Assembly: GCF_900230195.1 (NCBI RefSeq)
Contig: NZ_OCNE01000005.1
Coordinates: forward strand, 1-64,000
Source of the DNA: Streptomyces zhaozhouensis
GTDB taxonomy: Bacteria > Actinomycetota > Actinomycetes > Streptomycetales > Streptomycetaceae
Direction: 5' to 3'
Length of the DNA: 64,000 bases
A model generated the notes under the pieces. The model ran no database searches. It was not told the DNA's origin and worked only from the letters and a program-made list of their open reading frames with translations. The stretch's first letter is position 1. Every line of letters starts with the position of its first letter. The position numbers were made by a program, and so were the translations under genes. This document shows positions 1-9,833 of the stretch, one piece after another.

Positions 1-3000
1 TCCACAACCGGCTCGACAGACGCCGCAGTGACGAGACGCGGAACGAGAAGCACACCGCCCCGAAGCGCGAGCTGCGGCTCACCCACGGCCACCGCGGCGG
101 TGAGGTGCCGGTCGCCGGCGGCGAGTTCGGTGTCGGTGTCGAGCAGCACGACGCGGTCCGGGTGCTCGGTCCCCGCCGAGCGCGCCAGGCCCCAGACGGG
201 GGCCGCCGCCAGGTCCGTGACGTCCTCGTCCGGGGCGGCGGCGACCGCGCCCCCGGTGACGACCAGCAGCTTCGCGCCGTCCAGACGCGGTTCGGCGAGG
301 AAGCGCCGGAGCAGCGCGAGGAAGGCGGCGGTCGTCCGGTGCGCGGCGGCGGGCGGCGCGTCCGGCGCGTCGGCCGGGCCGGTCAGCGACGCGACGCGCA
401 CCACCAGGACGTCGGCATCCGGCAGTTCGGCAGGCGACTCGGGCCAGCCGACCTCGGCGAGGCGGGGCTCGCTTCCCCCGGGGGCCGGGGACTCGACCGG
501 CGTCCACGCGAGGTCGTAGAGCCCCTCGGGCCGGCGGGCGGTGGCGGCGGCGAGCCGTTCGGGAACGATGGACCGCAGCGTGAGCCCGTCCAGGGAGAGC
601 ACGGGCTGGCCTGCCGGGTCGACGGCGGCCAGCGCGTAGCTGTCGGGACCGGTCGGGGTGACGCGGACGCGCAGCGCCGTGGCGCCGGTGGCGCGCAGCG
701 TCACGCCGGCCCAGGCGAACGGCAGCCGGATGCCGTCGGCCTCCGCTTCGGCGGCGGCGTGCAGCACCAGCGGGTGCAGCAGCGCGTCGAAGAGCGCGGG
801 GTGCAGCCCGAACCGCTCGGCCTCGGCGTGCTGCCGCTCCGGCAGCGCCACTTCGGCCCACAGCTCGTCGCCCGTCCGCCACAGCGCGGTCAGCCCCTGG
901 AACGCCGGGCCGTAGCCGTAGCCCAGTTCGGCGAGCCGGTCGTAGGCGTCGTCGACGGGCTCCGGCTCCGCGCCGGCCGGCGGCCACTGCGCGGGGGCGG
1001 CGGGCGCCTGGCCGGTGGCGGCGCCGCCGAGCACGCCGGAGGCGTGGCGGGTCCACGGCTCCGGCTCCTCGGCGCCGGTGTCGGGCCTGGCGTGGACGGC
1101 GAAGCCGCGTCCGCCGGCCGGCTCGGGGGCGCCGACGGACACCTGGACGCGCACGGCGCCGCGTTCCGGCAGCACCAGCGGTGCCTCCAGCGTGAGTTCC
1201 TCGATCCGCTCGGTGCCGATGTGGTGGCCGGCGGCGAGGGCGAGTTCGAGGAAGGCGGTGGCCGGCACGAGGACGGTGCCGCCGACGGCGTGGTCGGCGA
1301 GCCAGGGGTGGGTGTCGAAGGACAGCCGTCCGGTCAGCAGCAGGTCGTCCCGGTCGGCCACGTCCAGCGTGGTGCCCAGCAGCGGGTGGTCCGCCGGGTC
1401 GAGGCCGAGTCCGCGGGCGTCGGAGCGGCCGGCCGGCGCCAGCCAGTAGGGCGCGCGCTGGAAGGCGTAGGTCGGCAGGTCGACGCGGCGCCCGCCCGGG
1501 TGGAGCGTGGCGCCGTCCAGCGGGGCGCCGTTCGCCCAGGCGAGGGTGAGCCCGGCGAGCAGCGTCTCCGGCTCGGGGCGCCCGGCGCGCAGCAGCGGCA
1601 CGGCGGCCACGGCGTCGCCGAGCGCCGAGCCGGCGAGCGGGGTGAGCACGGCGTCGGGCCCGGTCTCCACAAGGACGGTGGCGCCCTGGCGGGAGAGTTC
1701 GCGGACCGCGTCGAGGAACCTGACGGGGCGGCGGATCTGCTCCGCCCAGTAGCCGGGGTCGGTCAGTTCCCCGGGGGTGGCGAGCGCGCCGGTGACGGTC
1801 GAGACGAGCGGGACGCGCGGGGCCCGCGGGGCGAGTCCCTCGACGACCTCGCGGAACTCGTCGAGCACGTCGTCCATGTGCGGCGAGTGGAACGCGTGGC
1901 TGACGCGCAGCCGACGGGTCTTCCGCCCCCGGGCGCGCCAGCGCCCGGCGAGCGCGTCGACCGCGTCCGCGTCGCCCGAGACGACGACGGCGGCGGGGCC
2001 GTTGACGGCTGCCAGCGCGAGACGGTCGCCGAACTCCGCGAGATCCGCGTCGAGTTCGGACTCCTCGGCCTCGACGGCGGCCATCGCGCCGCCCTCCCGG
2101 GCGGACTGCATCAGCCGGCCGCGCGCGGTGACCAGGCGGGCGGCGTCGGCCAGGTCGAACACGTCGGCGGCGTGGGCGGCGGCGACCTCGCCGATCGAGT
2201 GCCCGGCGAGCAGGTCGGGGGCCATGCCGTGGTGCTCGGCGAGACGGAAGAGCGCGGTCTCGACGGCGAAGAGCGCGGGCTGGGTGTAGGCGGTCCGGTC
2301 CAGCAGCGCCGCCTCGGCGGTGCCCTCCTCGGCGAACATCACCTCGCGCAGCGACGTGTCCAGGTGCGGGTCGAACGCGGCGCACACCTCGTCGAGGGCG
2401 GCGGCGAACACCGGGGACGCGGCGTACAGTTCGCGTCCCATCCCGGCGCGCTGGGCGCCCTGCCCGGTGAAGAGGAAGGTGGTGCGGCCGGCCCCGGCCG
2501 CGCCGGCGGAGCGGACGGCGGGCGAGGGCGCGCCGGTGGCGAGCGCGTCGAGCGCGGCGCGCAGTTCCTCGGGGGTGGCGCCGGTGAGGACGGCGCGCTC
2601 GGGCAGCGCGGTCCTGGTGGCGGCCAGCGACCAGCCGACGTCGGCGGGCCGCGTCCCGGGGTGCGCGGCCAGATGGGCGCGCAGCCGTTCCGCCTGGGCG
2701 GCCAGCGCCTCGGCGCTGTGCGCGCTGAGCAGCCAGGGGCCGAGGGTCTCGGGGGCGGTCTCGGGCTCCGGCGTCGCGGGCTCCGTCTCCCGGGGCGCCT
2801 CGATGACGACGTGGGCGTTGGTGCCGCTGATGCCGAACGAGGAGATCCCGGCCCGGCGCGGCCGGTCGGCGACGGCCGGCCACTCCCGCTCCTCCGTCAG
2901 CAACTCGACCGCGCCGCCTGACCAGTCCACCATCGGCGAGGGCTCGTCCACATGCAGGGTGCGCGGCAGCACGCCGTGACGCATCGCCTGCACCATCTTG

Positions 3001-6000
3001 ATGACCCCGCCGACACCGGCGGCCGCCTGGGCGTGCCCGATGTTCGACTTCAACGACCCCAGATACAGCGGGACCTCGTCACGCTCCCGGCCGTAGGTGG
3101 CCAGCAGCGCCCCCGCCTCGATCGGATCACCCAGCCGGGTGCCCGTCCCATGCGCCTCCACCACGTCCACCTCGGCCGGACGCAACCCCGCGTCCGCCAA
3201 CGCCGCCCGAATGACCCGCTCCTGGGACGGACCGTTCGGCGCCGTCAACCCGTTGCTGGCACCGTCCTGGTTCACCGCCGAACCCCGCACCACCGCCAGC
3301 ACCCGGTGCCCGTTGCGCCGCGCGTCCGAAAGCCGCTCGACGACCAGCAGCCCGACCCCCTCCGACCAGGAGGTGCCGTCGGCCGCCGCCGCGAACGACT
3401 TGACCCGCCCGTCGGGCGCGAGCCCGCGCTGGCGGGAGAACTCGACGAACATCCCGGGCGAGGACATCACGGTCGCGCCGCCGGCGAGGGCGAGCGTCGT
3501 CTCGCCGGAGCGCAGCGAGCGGATGGCCAGGTGGAGGGCGACCAGCGAGGAGGAGCAGGCGGTGTCGACGGTCACGGCCGGGCCTGTCAGGCCCAGTTGG
3601 TAGGCGATGCGGCCGGAGAGCACGCTCGGCGTGGTGCCGGTGAGGACATGGCCCTCGACGGCCTCGGCGGCCTCGTGCATCCGGGGCCCGTACTCCAGGG
3701 CGGTGGCCCCGACGAAGACCCCGGTGCGGGTGCCCCGGAGCGCGGAGGTGTCCAGCCCGGCGCGTTCCACGGCCTCCCAGGCGGTCTCCAGCAGCAGCCG
3801 CTGCTGTGGGTCCATGGCCAGCGCCTCGCGGGGCGAGATGCCGAAGAACTCGTTGTCGAACAGGGCGGCGTCGTCGAGGAACCCGCCCCAGCGGCCCCCG
3901 CCCTCGCCGTCCGGCGGCGCGGGGTCCCAGCCCCGGTCGTCGGGGAGGCCGGCGATGACGTCGCCGCCCTCGGCGACGATCCGCCACAGCTCCTCGGGCG
4001 AGGAGACCCCGCCCGGGTAGCGGCAGGCCATGCCGACGATCGCGATCGGCTCGTCCGGGGCGGTGGCGGGCGTCTCCTCCGTCTCGTCCCGGCCGGCGCC
4101 GGCCAGCATCGTGTCCAGGCGGGCGATCAGGGCGGCGGGCGTGGGGTGGTCGAAGAGCAGCCCGCCGGGCAGGCGCAGGCCGGTGGCGGCGGCGAGCGAG
4201 TCGCGCAGCTCGACGGACATCAGCGAGTCGAGGCCGAGCTCCTTGAACGTGGCGTGCGTCTCGACCCGGCGGCCCTCGGGGTAGGCGAGGACGGCGGCGA
4301 CCCGCTCCAGCACCACGGCCGTGGCGTCGGCGCCGACCATGCGCCGCCTGGGGGGCCGCGCGTCCCGGCCGGGGGCGGCGGGGCCGGCCCCGGTCAGGCT
4401 GGCGGCCCGCGCGGTGCCGTCGATCCAGTAGCGGTCCCGCTGGAACGCGTAGGTGGGCAGCGGCACGCGCGGGGCGGCGCCGGCGCCGGCGCCCGCGGCG
4501 TGCACGGCGGCCCAGTCCAGGCGGGTGCCCCGGACGAAGGCGGCGGCGAGGGCGGCGAGCAGGCGTTCCCGTTCTGGCTTGCCGGCGCGCAGCACGCCGA
4601 ACGCCTTCACGGCGTCGGGGTCGCGCACCGAGTTGTTGGCCATGGTGGCGCAGACGGTGTCCGGGCCCAGTTCCACCATGGTGGTGGCGCCCTGGGCCTC
4701 CAGCGTGCGGACGGTCTCCAGGAAGCGGACGGGGCGCCGCACCTCCTCGACCCAGTAGTCGGGGTCGGTCCACTGGCCGGGGACGACGGGTTCGCCGGTG
4801 ACGGTGGAGACGGCGGCGATCCTCGGCTCGTGGTACTCCAACTCGTGGGCGACCCGGCCGAACTCCTCCAGCATGGGGACGATCAACGGCGAGTGGGAGG
4901 CCATCGGGATGGGCAGCCGGCGCACCCGGCGGCCCCGGGCCGCGACCTGCCCGGCGACGGCGGTGACCCGTGCGTCGGCGCCGGAGAGCACCAGCGCGAG
5001 GGGGCCGTTGATGGCGGCGACGGCGGCCTCGTCCTCGTGGCCCTCCAGCAGCGGCAGCACCTCCTCCTCGCTGGCCTCGACGGCGACCATGACGCCGCCG
5101 GGCGGCAGCTCCCGCATCAGCCTGCCGCGGGCGGCGACCAGCTTGGCGGCGTCCGGCAGCGACAGCACGCCGGCGACGTGCGCGGCGGAGATCTCGCCGA
5201 TCGAGTGGCCGGCGACCAGGTCGGCCGTCACGCCCCAGGAGGCGACCAGCCGGTAGAGCGCGACCTCGACGGCGAAGAGCGCGGGCTGGGCGTACGCGGT
5301 GTTGTCGATGCCGTCGCCGGTGGCGACGACCTCGGCCAGCGGGCGCTCCAGCAGCGGGGTGAAGGCGTCGCAGATCTCGTGGTAGGCGGCGGCGAACTCG
5401 GGGAACGCCGCGCTGAGTTCGCTCCCCATGCCGGCGCGCTGGGAGCCCTGGCCGGAGAAGAGCCAGGCGGTGCGCCCCGGCCTGGCCTCGCCGGTGACGA
5501 CGGTGCCGGCGAAGCCGCCGTCGGCCAGCGCGCCGAGCCCGTCGAGCATTCCGCGCCGGTCCTCGCCGAGGACGACGGCGCGGTGTTCGAAGACGGTGCG
5601 GGTGGCGGCCAGCGCGCGGCCGACGGCGGCGGGGTGCGGGGCGCCCCCGCCGGCGCTCTCGCCGTCGAGGGCGTCGCGCAGCCGCTCCGCCTGGGCGTAC
5701 AGGGCCTCCTCGCCGCGCCCGGAGACCACCCAGGGCAGCAGGGGCGCGGCGTCGTCGCAGGGCGCGGGGGCCTCGGCGGCGCGGGGCGCGTCGGGGCTCT
5801 CCGCGAGCACGACATGGGCGTTGGTGCCGCCCATGCCGAACGAGGAGACGCCCGCCACCAGGGGCCGCTCGGGCGCGGGCCACTCGGAGTGGGTGTCCTG
5901 GACGGCCAGGCCCCACTCGGCCAGCGGGATGTCGGGGTGGGGCGTCTCGAAGTTGAGGCTCGCCGGCAGGGCGCGGTGGCGCAGCGCCAGCACGGTCTTG

Positions 6001-7118
6001 ACCAGCCCGGTGATGCCGGCGGCACCCTCCAGGTGGCCGATGTTGGTCTTCACAGAGCCGACCCGCAGCGGCTGGCCGTCGGCGCGGGAGGCACCGAGGG
6101 CCGCGCCGAGCGCGGCGGCCTCGATCGGGTCGCCGACGGGCGTGCCGGTGCCGTGCAGTTCGACGTACTGGACCAGCGCCGGATCGACGCCCGCCCGCTC
6201 GTACGCCGCGCGCAGCACCCGCTCCTGGGCGTCGCGGCCGGGAACGGTCAGGCCCGGGGTCGCCCCGTCGTTGTTGACCGCGCTGCCCCGGATGACGGCC
6301 AGCACCGTGTCGCCGTCGGCACGGGCCCGGCTGAGCGGCTTGAGCACGACGGCGGCGCCGCCCTCGCCCCGGACGAAGCCGTTGGCGCGGGCGTCGAAGG
6401 TGTAGGTGGTGCCGTCGGGCGACAGCCCGCCGAACCGCTCCTCGGTGACGGCGCCCTCGGCGAGGATGTTCAGGTTGACGCCGGCGACGAGGGCCGACTC
6501 CGCCTCCCCCGAGCGCAGCGACTCGCAGGCCAGGTGGACGGCGACCAGCGAGGACGACTGGGCGGAGTCCACGGTGAGGCTGGGGCCGTGCAGCCCGAGG
6601 TGGTAGGAGACGCGGTTCGCGATGACGCCCCGGTTGACGCCGGCCATGCTGTGCTGGGTGATGGCGCTGGCGCCGTGTTGGTAGAGCAGGGCGGCGTAGT
6701 CCTCACGGAGGGTGCCCACGAAGACGGCGGTGCGGCTGCCGCGCAGCGCGGCGGGCACGATGCCCGCGTCTTCCAGCGCCTCCCAGGCGAGTTCGAGGAC
6801 GAGCCGCTGCTGCGGGTCCATGGTGACGGCCTCGCGGGGCGCGACGCCGAAGAAGCCGGCGTCGAAGGTGTCCACCGAGTCGAGAAAGCCGCCGCGCCGC
6901 ATTCCCGGCGGCGTGCCCTCCGGCTCGGGCTCACCGGTCGCGGAACGCCAACGGCCCTCCGGCACGGGGGTGATGGCGTCGGCACCGCTGCTCAGCAGGT
7001 TCCAGAACGCCTCGGGCCCGTCGGCTCCCGGCAGGCGGCAGGCCAGTCCGACGACCGCGATCTCCTCGTCCTCGCCGCCGTGCCGTGCGGTGGTTGCCGA
7101 CTCGTGCTGATTCGTCAT
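1..7118 (-). CDS. Modular type I polyketide synthase, KSQ loading module plus first extension module (3' end outside window)
   Basis: About 2372 residues are visible from an ATG at 7118 (upstream GGAAAGG ribosome site); the reading frame is open to the window edge. Loading module: ketosynthase about residues 15-445 with the active Cys replaced by Gln187 (VDSAQSSSL), the signature of a decarboxylating KSQ; acyltransferase about 545-860 with active Ser639 in GHSIGE; ACP with phosphopantetheine Ser965 in LGLDSL. Module 1: ketosynthase with intact Cys1188 (VDTACSSSL), acyltransferase with Ser1641 and the malonyl-type HAFH motif, dehydratase with His1943 in an HxxxGxxxxP motif, then the start of a ketoreductase-type structural region. 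The loading AT has MASH where HAFH or YASH is usual, so its substrate (malonyl or a substituted malonyl) is uncertain. Being KSQ-loaded, this protein should begin the chain. Later modules and release lie outside the window. Confidence 0.97.
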   Translation of the reverse strand, partial: MTNQHESATTARHGGEDEEIAVVGLACRLPGADGPEAFWNLLSSGADAITPVPEGRWRSATGEPEPEGTPPGMRRGGFLDSVDTFDAGFFGVAPREAVTMDPQQRLVLELAWEALEDAGIVPAALRGSRTAVFVGTLREDYAALLYQHGASAITQHSMAGVNRGVIANRVSYHLGLHGPSLTVDSAQSSSLVAVHLACESLRSGEAESALVAGVNLNILAEGAVTEERFGGLSPDGTTYTFDARANGFVRGEGGAAVVLKPLSRARADGDTVLAVIRGSAVNNDGATPGLTVPGRDAQERVLRAAYERAGVDPALVQYVELHGTGTPVGDPIEAAALGAALGASRADGQPLRVGSVKTNIGHLEGAAGITGLVKTVLALRHRALPASLNFETPHPDIPLAEWGLAVQDTHSEWPAPERPLVAGVSSFGMGGTNAHVVLAESPDAPRAAEAPAPCDDAAPLLPWVVSGRGEEALYAQAERLRDALDGESAGGGAPHPAAVGRALAATRTVFEHRAVVLGEDRRGMLDGLGALADGGFAGTVVTGEARPGRTAWLFSGQGSQRAGMGSELSAAFPEFAAAYHEICDAFTPLLERPLAEVVATGDGIDNTAYAQPALFAVEVALYRLVASWGVTADLVAGHSIGEISAAHVAGVLSLPDAAKLVAARGRLMRELPPGGVMVAVEASEEEVLPLLEGHEDEAAVAAINGPLALVLSGADARVTAVAGQVAARGRRVRRLPIPMASHSPLIVPMLEEFGRVAHELEYHEPRIAAVSTVTGEPVVPGQWTDPDYWVEEVRRPVRFLETVRTLEAQGATTMVELGPDTVCATMANNSVRDPDAVKAFGVLRAGKPERERLLAALAAAFVRGTRLDWAAVHAAGAGAGAAPRVPLPTYAFQRDRYWIDGTARAASLTGAGPAAPGRDARPPRRRMVGADATAVVLERVAAVLAYPEGRRVETHATFKELGLDSLMSVELRDSLAAATGLRLPGGLLFDHPTPAALIARLDTMLAGAGRDETEETPATAPDEPIAIVGMACRYPGGVSSPEELWRIVAEGGDVIAGLPDDRGWDPAPPDGEGGGRWGGFLDDAALFDNEFFGISPREALAMDPQQRLLLETAWEAVERAGLDTSALRGTRTGVFVGATALEYGPRMHEAAEAVEGHVLTGTTPSVLSGRIAYQLGLTGPAVTVDTACSSSLVALHLAIRSLRSGETTLALAGGATVMSSPGMFVEFSRQRGLAPDGRVKSFAAAADGTSWSEGVGLLVVERLSDARRNGHRVLAVVRGSAVNQDGASNGLTAPNGPSQERVIRAALADAGLRPAEVDVVEAHGTGTRLGDPIEAGALLATYGRERDEVPLYLGSLKSNIGHAQAAAGVGGVIKMVQAMRHGVLPRTLHVDEPSPMVDWSGGAVELLTEEREWPAVADRPRRAGISSFGISGTNAHVVIEAPRETEPATPEPETAPETLGPWLLSAHSAEALAAQAERLRAHLAAHPGTRPADVGWSLAATRTALPERAVLTGATPEELRAALDALATGAPSPAVRSAGAAGAGRTTFLFTGQGAQRAGMGRELYAASPVFAAALDEVCAAFDPHLDTSLREVMFAEEGTAEAALLDRTAYTQPALFAVETALFRLAEHHGMAPDLLAGHSIGEVAAAHAADVFDLADAARLVTARGRLMQSAREGGAMAAVEAEESELDADLAEFGDRLALAAVNGPAAVVVSGDADAVDALAGRWRARGRKTRRLRVSHAFHSPHMDDVLDEFREVVEGLAPRAPRVPLVSTVTGALATPGELTDPGYWAEQIRRPVRFLDAVRELSRQGATVLVETGPDAVLTPLAGSALGDAVAAVPLLRAGRPEPETLLAGLTLAWANGAPLDGATLHPGGRRVDLPTYAFQRAPYWLAPAGRSDARGLGLDPADHPLLGTTLDVADRDDLLLTGRLSFDTHPWLADHAVGGTVLVPATAFLELALAAGHHIGTERIEELTLEAPLVLPERGAVRVQVSVGAPEPAGGRGFAVHARPDTGAEEPEPWTRHASGVLGGAATGQAPAAPAQWPPAGAEPEPVDDAYDRLAELGYGYGPAFQGLTALWRTGDELWAEVALPERQHAEAERFGLHPALFDALLHPLVLHAAAEAEADGIRLPFAWAGVTLRATGATALRVRVTPTGPDSYALAAVDPAGQPVLSLDGLTLRSIVPERLAAATARRPEGLYDLAWTPVESPAPGGSEPRLAEVGWPESPAELPDADVLVVRVASLTGPADAPDAPPAAAHRTTAAFLALLRRFLAEPRLDGAKLLVVTGGAVAAAPDEDVTDLAAAPVWGLARSAGTEHPDRVVLLDTDTELAAGDRHLTAAVAVGEPQLALRGGVLLVPRLVTAASVEPVV

Positions 7119-7263
7119 CTCGCTCGACTGCCTTTCCGGCCGAATTGCCAGGACCTCTGAGCAACCGCTGAGCAGCGGACGCAACTCGCGGGCCGATCGT
7201 AGGCAGGGCGTTCTCTCCGTTTCGTCAACGGCCGACCTCGAACGAATAATTGCTTTTGTGGAG

Positions 7264-7280
7264 GCCGGAGGATTACCGGG
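7264..7280. promoter_or_regulatory. Candidate SARP box (11-bp direct repeat) in the PKS / SnoaL divergent promoter
   Basis: GGCCGGAGGAT at 7263 is followed directly by TACCGGGCGAT at 7274, so a CCGG core is repeated with 11-bp spacing. SARP activators bind tandem short repeats at this spacing. The region lies between the divergent PKS (starts 7118) and the first SnoaL-like gene (starts 7367). The TTACCGGG core also occurs upstream of the monooxygenase and the aminotransferase. Operator function is inferred; no matching -10 was located with confidence. Confidence 0.4.
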
Positions 7281-7366
7281 CGATGAGTGTGCGGCAGAGC
7301 GGCCCCGACTAGCTTCCGTAGCGGAAACCCGAACGCCGACTACCGAGAAGGCAGGTCGACTCCGCC

Positions 7367-7744
7367 ATGTCCGATCACGTGGAAACCATGAAGAAGCACC
7401 TCGCGCAGTATGCCGACGCGTTCAACTCGGGCGACTTCGAGACCATGGACGCCTTCTACACGGAGGAGGCCGTGGCCGTCTGGGAGCCGGGCAAGCCCCT
7501 CACCGGCCAGGCGCGGCGGGACTTCCAGCGGGAGTACCTCCTCCGCAAGCCGCGGATGACGGCGACGCTGCGGGAGAGCTTCGTCACCGACGACACCGCG
7601 CTGCTGATCGTCGACTGGGTCATCGAGATCCCCACCGACGGCGCGCCCGAGCGGGAGCAGGGCGTGGGCGTGGACGTGCTGCGCCTGGGCGACGACGGCG
7701 TCTGGCGCTACGCGGTCGACGAACCCTTCGGCCAGGAGTCCTGA
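7367..7744 (+). CDS. SnoaL-like / NTF2-fold small protein (first of two)
   Basis: 125 residues. The N-terminal pattern (helix, [28 protein letters not shown], then LTGQ) and the size fit the SnoaL/ketosteroid-isomerase-like NTF2 superfamily of cone-shaped alpha/beta proteins. Members act as cyclases, epoxide hydrolases or isomerases in natural-product pathways. The ATG at 7367 has a GAGAAGG ribosome site. It is divergent from the PKS, and a second family member follows 86 bp downstream. The specific reaction cannot be read from sequence; a role in cyclising or isomerising the polyketide intermediate is inference. It could also be a non-catalytic binding protein. Confidence 0.85.
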   Translation: MSDHVETMKKHLAQYADAFNSGDFETMDAFYTEEAVAVWEPGKPLTGQARRDFQREYLLRKPRMTATLRESFVTDDTALLIVDWVIEIPTDGAPEREQGVGVDVLRLGDDGVWRYAVDEPFGQES

Positions 7745-7830
7745 GCCCTCGGCGAGACCTCGGTCAGCACGGCGTCGCACCGCACAGACCCAGTCCACAG
7801 TCACCCGCGCAGAGAGGCGGACCCGCTCCG

Positions 7831-8256
7831 ATGATCTACAACCTCGAAACCGACTTCGACCGTTCGAAGCCGGACCTCACCGACGACCAGTACATCCAGA
7901 ACGAGATCTTCATGCAGGCGTTCAACTCCGGTGAGGGCGCGCTGTTCGACAGCCTCTACCGCGAGGACTCGATCTCGAACTTCTCCGGCAAGCAGCTGAC
8001 CGGGGAGGCCAGGCTGGCGTTCTTCAAGGAGTATCTCGCCACCAAGCCGGTGAGCCTGGCGACGCTGACCAAGTGGTACGTCGCCGGCGACGTGGCCCTG
8101 ATCAAGGTCGAGTACATCATCGACAACCAGGGCCCGGACGGCCGCTCCCGGGTGGAGGGCTACTGCACGGACGTGCTGCGGCGCGGCGAGGACGGCCGCT
8201 GGCTGATGGCCATCGACCGCCCGGTGGCCACCACCGGCCGGCCGCCGTCGCAGTAA
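7831..8256 (+). CDS. SnoaL-like / NTF2-fold small protein (second of two)
   Basis: 141 residues from ATG 7831, the first start after an AGAGAGG-like ribosome site; a longer upstream frame is open but crosses the preceding gene and is not credible. The core (QAFNSGEGALFDSLYREDSISNFSGKQLTGEARLAFFKEYL) parallels the preceding protein ([18 protein letters not shown]...[14 protein letters not shown]), so the two are probably paralogues, although divergent. Two tandem SnoaL-like proteins in a PKS cluster may catalyse successive cyclisation or hydrolysis steps, or form a heteromer. A hairpin terminator follows. Family assignment is fairly safe; the reaction is unknown. Confidence 0.83.
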   Translation: MIYNLETDFDRSKPDLTDDQYIQNEIFMQAFNSGEGALFDSLYREDSISNFSGKQLTGEARLAFFKEYLATKPVSLATLTKWYVAGDVALIKVEYIIDNQGPDGRSRVEGYCTDVLRRGEDGRWLMAIDRPVATTGRPPSQ

Positions 8257-8257
8257 C

Positions 8258-8280
8258 GGGCCGCCTCCGTCGGGCGGCCC
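8258..8280 (+). terminator. Hairpin after the second SnoaL-like gene
   Basis: GGGCCGCC and GGCGGCCC form an 8-bp stem with a 7-nt loop starting 2 bases after the stop codon of the gene ending at 8256. There is no U-tract, as is common in Streptomyces. Confidence 0.6.
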
Positions 8281-8435
8281 CCGGCGCCCTCCTGGGTTCT
8301 CCCCCCAGGGGGGCGTTCGCGCTGCCCGCCCCGCCACGGCGGTGCCAAGGCCGCCGCTCACCGGCCGCCCACCGCCCGGTCATCGCGCGCCGGCGGGCAC
8401 CCGTCGAACCGCCCCGCGACCGGGGCCGGAGCCGA

Positions 8436-8488
8436 TTACCGGGACAAGACCGCGAGTTTCCCGGGCGAAGAATCGCCCCGCATAGCGT
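8436..8488 (+). promoter_or_regulatory. Candidate SARP-activated promoter of the flavin monooxygenase
   Basis: TTACCGGG (8436-8443) and TTCCCGGG (8458-8465) are direct repeats exactly 22 bp apart, two helical turns. TAGCGT (8483-8488) fits a -10 box 17 bp after the second repeat, so that repeat occupies the -35 position. This is the typical architecture of SARP-dependent promoters, and two SARP genes lie a few kilobases away. The monooxygenase starts at 8531. Confidence 0.5.
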
Positions 8489-8530
8489 GACGGCACATCG
8501 CAGGTCCCGTATGACGAGGGGAAGCCCCAC

Positions 8531-9706
8531 ATGGCCACCGAAGCAGAACTCGCCTCCGTTCTCGACGGAGTGCGCGCCGCAGTGCCGGCACTGCGCCGGA
8601 ACGGGCAGGAGAGCGAGCGGCAGCGCTGGATCGTCGAGGAGAACCTCCAACTCCTGGAGAAGGCCGGCACCTTCCGCGCCGCCGTCCCCGAGAGGTTCGG
8701 CGGTCTCGACCTGGACGTGGCGGGGCAGTCGCGGCTGATCTCCGAGATCGCGCGCGGCTGTCCCTCCACGGGCTGGCTCACCATGGTGTGGCTGACCAGC
8801 ACGTGGTGCGTCAGCCTCTACCCGGACCGGGCGCAGGAGGAGGTCTTCGCCGGCGGCGACACCCGGGTGTCGATCGTCTTCGCCCCGACCGGGACGCTGA
8901 CCCCGGAAGAGGGCGGCTACCGGCTCAGCGGGACCTGGCGCTACAACTCCGGTGTGGGGGGCGCCGACTGGGACCTGCTGGCCGCGATGGTGGAGACGCC
9001 CGACGGCTCGCACCAGGAGCTGGTCGCGCTGGTGCCGACCGGGGAACTCGCCATGGAGGACGACTGGCACGTCTCCTCAGGCGCCGCCACCGGCAGCCGC
9101 ACGGTGAGCGCGGACGGCCTGTTCGTCCCCGCGTACCGCACGGTGTCGCTGGAGGAGGCGATGGTCGCCGCCACCGGTGACCGCGCCAACACCGGGGCGA
9201 CCGGCCGCAACTACGGTCTGCTGGGCTACATCCTCTCCGGGGTGGCGGCGACGCTGATCGGCATCGCGCAGGGCTCCTACGAGCTGTTCCTGGAGCGGCT
9301 CCCGGGGCGCGGCATCACCTACACCGACTGGACCGACCAGCGCCAGCACCCGGTCACCCAGCAGCGGTTGGCCGTCGCCGCCAACAAGATCGAGGCGGCC
9401 CGCGCGCTCTCGGACCGCTGGCACGAGGTGCTCCAGCGCGCCGCCGACGCGGGCGGGCAGCCGACCGACGCGGAGAAGGCCGTGATCCGCGGGCAGACGG
9501 CCTACGCCGGGCAGCTGTCCAAGGAGGTCGTGGAGCTGCTGTACGCGGAGAGCGGCGGTTCCGTGATCCGCACCGACGTGGACCTCCAGCGCTTCCACCG
9601 GGACATCCAGGGTTTCTCCCTGCACGCCCTGGTGCAGCTCGGCGCCAACCTGGAGGTGCAGGGCCGGGTCCTGCTGGGGCTCGACCCCGGCACGTACTTC
9701 CTGTGA
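8531..9706 (+). CDS. Flavin-dependent monooxygenase, acyl-CoA dehydrogenase-like (group D, HsaA/ActVA-ORF5 type)
   Basis: 391 residues from ATG 8531 (GAGGGGAAG ribosome site). The whole length matches the acyl-CoA dehydrogenase fold used by two-component hydroxylases: an N-terminal helical part (EENLQLLEKAGTFRAAVPERFGGLDLD), a middle beta domain (GTWRYNSGVGGADWDLLAAMV), and a C-terminal four-helix bundle ending GLDPGTYFL. Such enzymes take reduced FMN/FAD from a separate reductase and hydroxylate or epoxidise a small-molecule substrate. The flavin reductase at 10853-11416 is the obvious partner. It lacks the usual catalytic glutamate context of beta-oxidation enzymes and sits in a PKS cluster, so true acyl-CoA dehydrogenation is less likely. 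A perfect palindromic terminator follows. Confidence 0.88.
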   Translation: MATEAELASVLDGVRAAVPALRRNGQESERQRWIVEENLQLLEKAGTFRAAVPERFGGLDLDVAGQSRLISEIARGCPSTGWLTMVWLTSTWCVSLYPDRAQEEVFAGGDTRVSIVFAPTGTLTPEEGGYRLSGTWRYNSGVGGADWDLLAAMVETPDGSHQELVALVPTGELAMEDDWHVSSGAATGSRTVSADGLFVPAYRTVSLEEAMVAATGDRANTGATGRNYGLLGYILSGVAATLIGIAQGSYELFLERLPGRGITYTDWTDQRQHPVTQQRLAVAANKIEAARALSDRWHEVLQRAADAGGQPTDAEKAVIRGQTAYAGQLSKEVVELLYAESGGSVIRTDVDLQRFHRDIQGFSLHALVQLGANLEVQGRVLLGLDPGTYFL

Positions 9707-9772
9707 CCGGCCGGGGGCGCCGCACGGAACCCGGACCCTCGCCGGCCGTTCCGCGTGGCGCCCCCGCGCCGA

Positions 9773-9819
9773 AGGGCCGGGGCCCGGGACGCGTCGGACG
9801 CGTCCCGGGCCCCGGCCCT
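9773..9819. terminator. Bidirectional palindromic terminator between monooxygenase and imine reductase
   Basis: The 23-base arm at 9773-9795 is the exact reverse complement of 9797-9819, with one base between. It lies between the convergent genes ending at 9706 (+) and 9834 (-) and can terminate both. Confidence 0.8.
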
Positions 9820-9833
9820 CTCCGTGCGGCCGA

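Noticed and set aside
79..2921. Very long open frames on both strands across the left PKS (for example 79-2883 minus and 105-2921 plus)
   Set aside because: They are Arg/Pro/Gly-rich shadow frames created by the high GC content. The frame with KS, AT, ACP and DH motifs is open from 7118 to the window edge.
2952..7160. 1402-aa plus-strand open frame opposite the PKS
   Set aside because: Low-complexity composition without domains; it is the antisense of a well-defined PKS.
7196..7228. TTGACG/TACGAT on the minus strand as the PKS promoter
   Set aside because: The spacer is 21 bases, too long for a normal promoter, so it was not listed as a feature.
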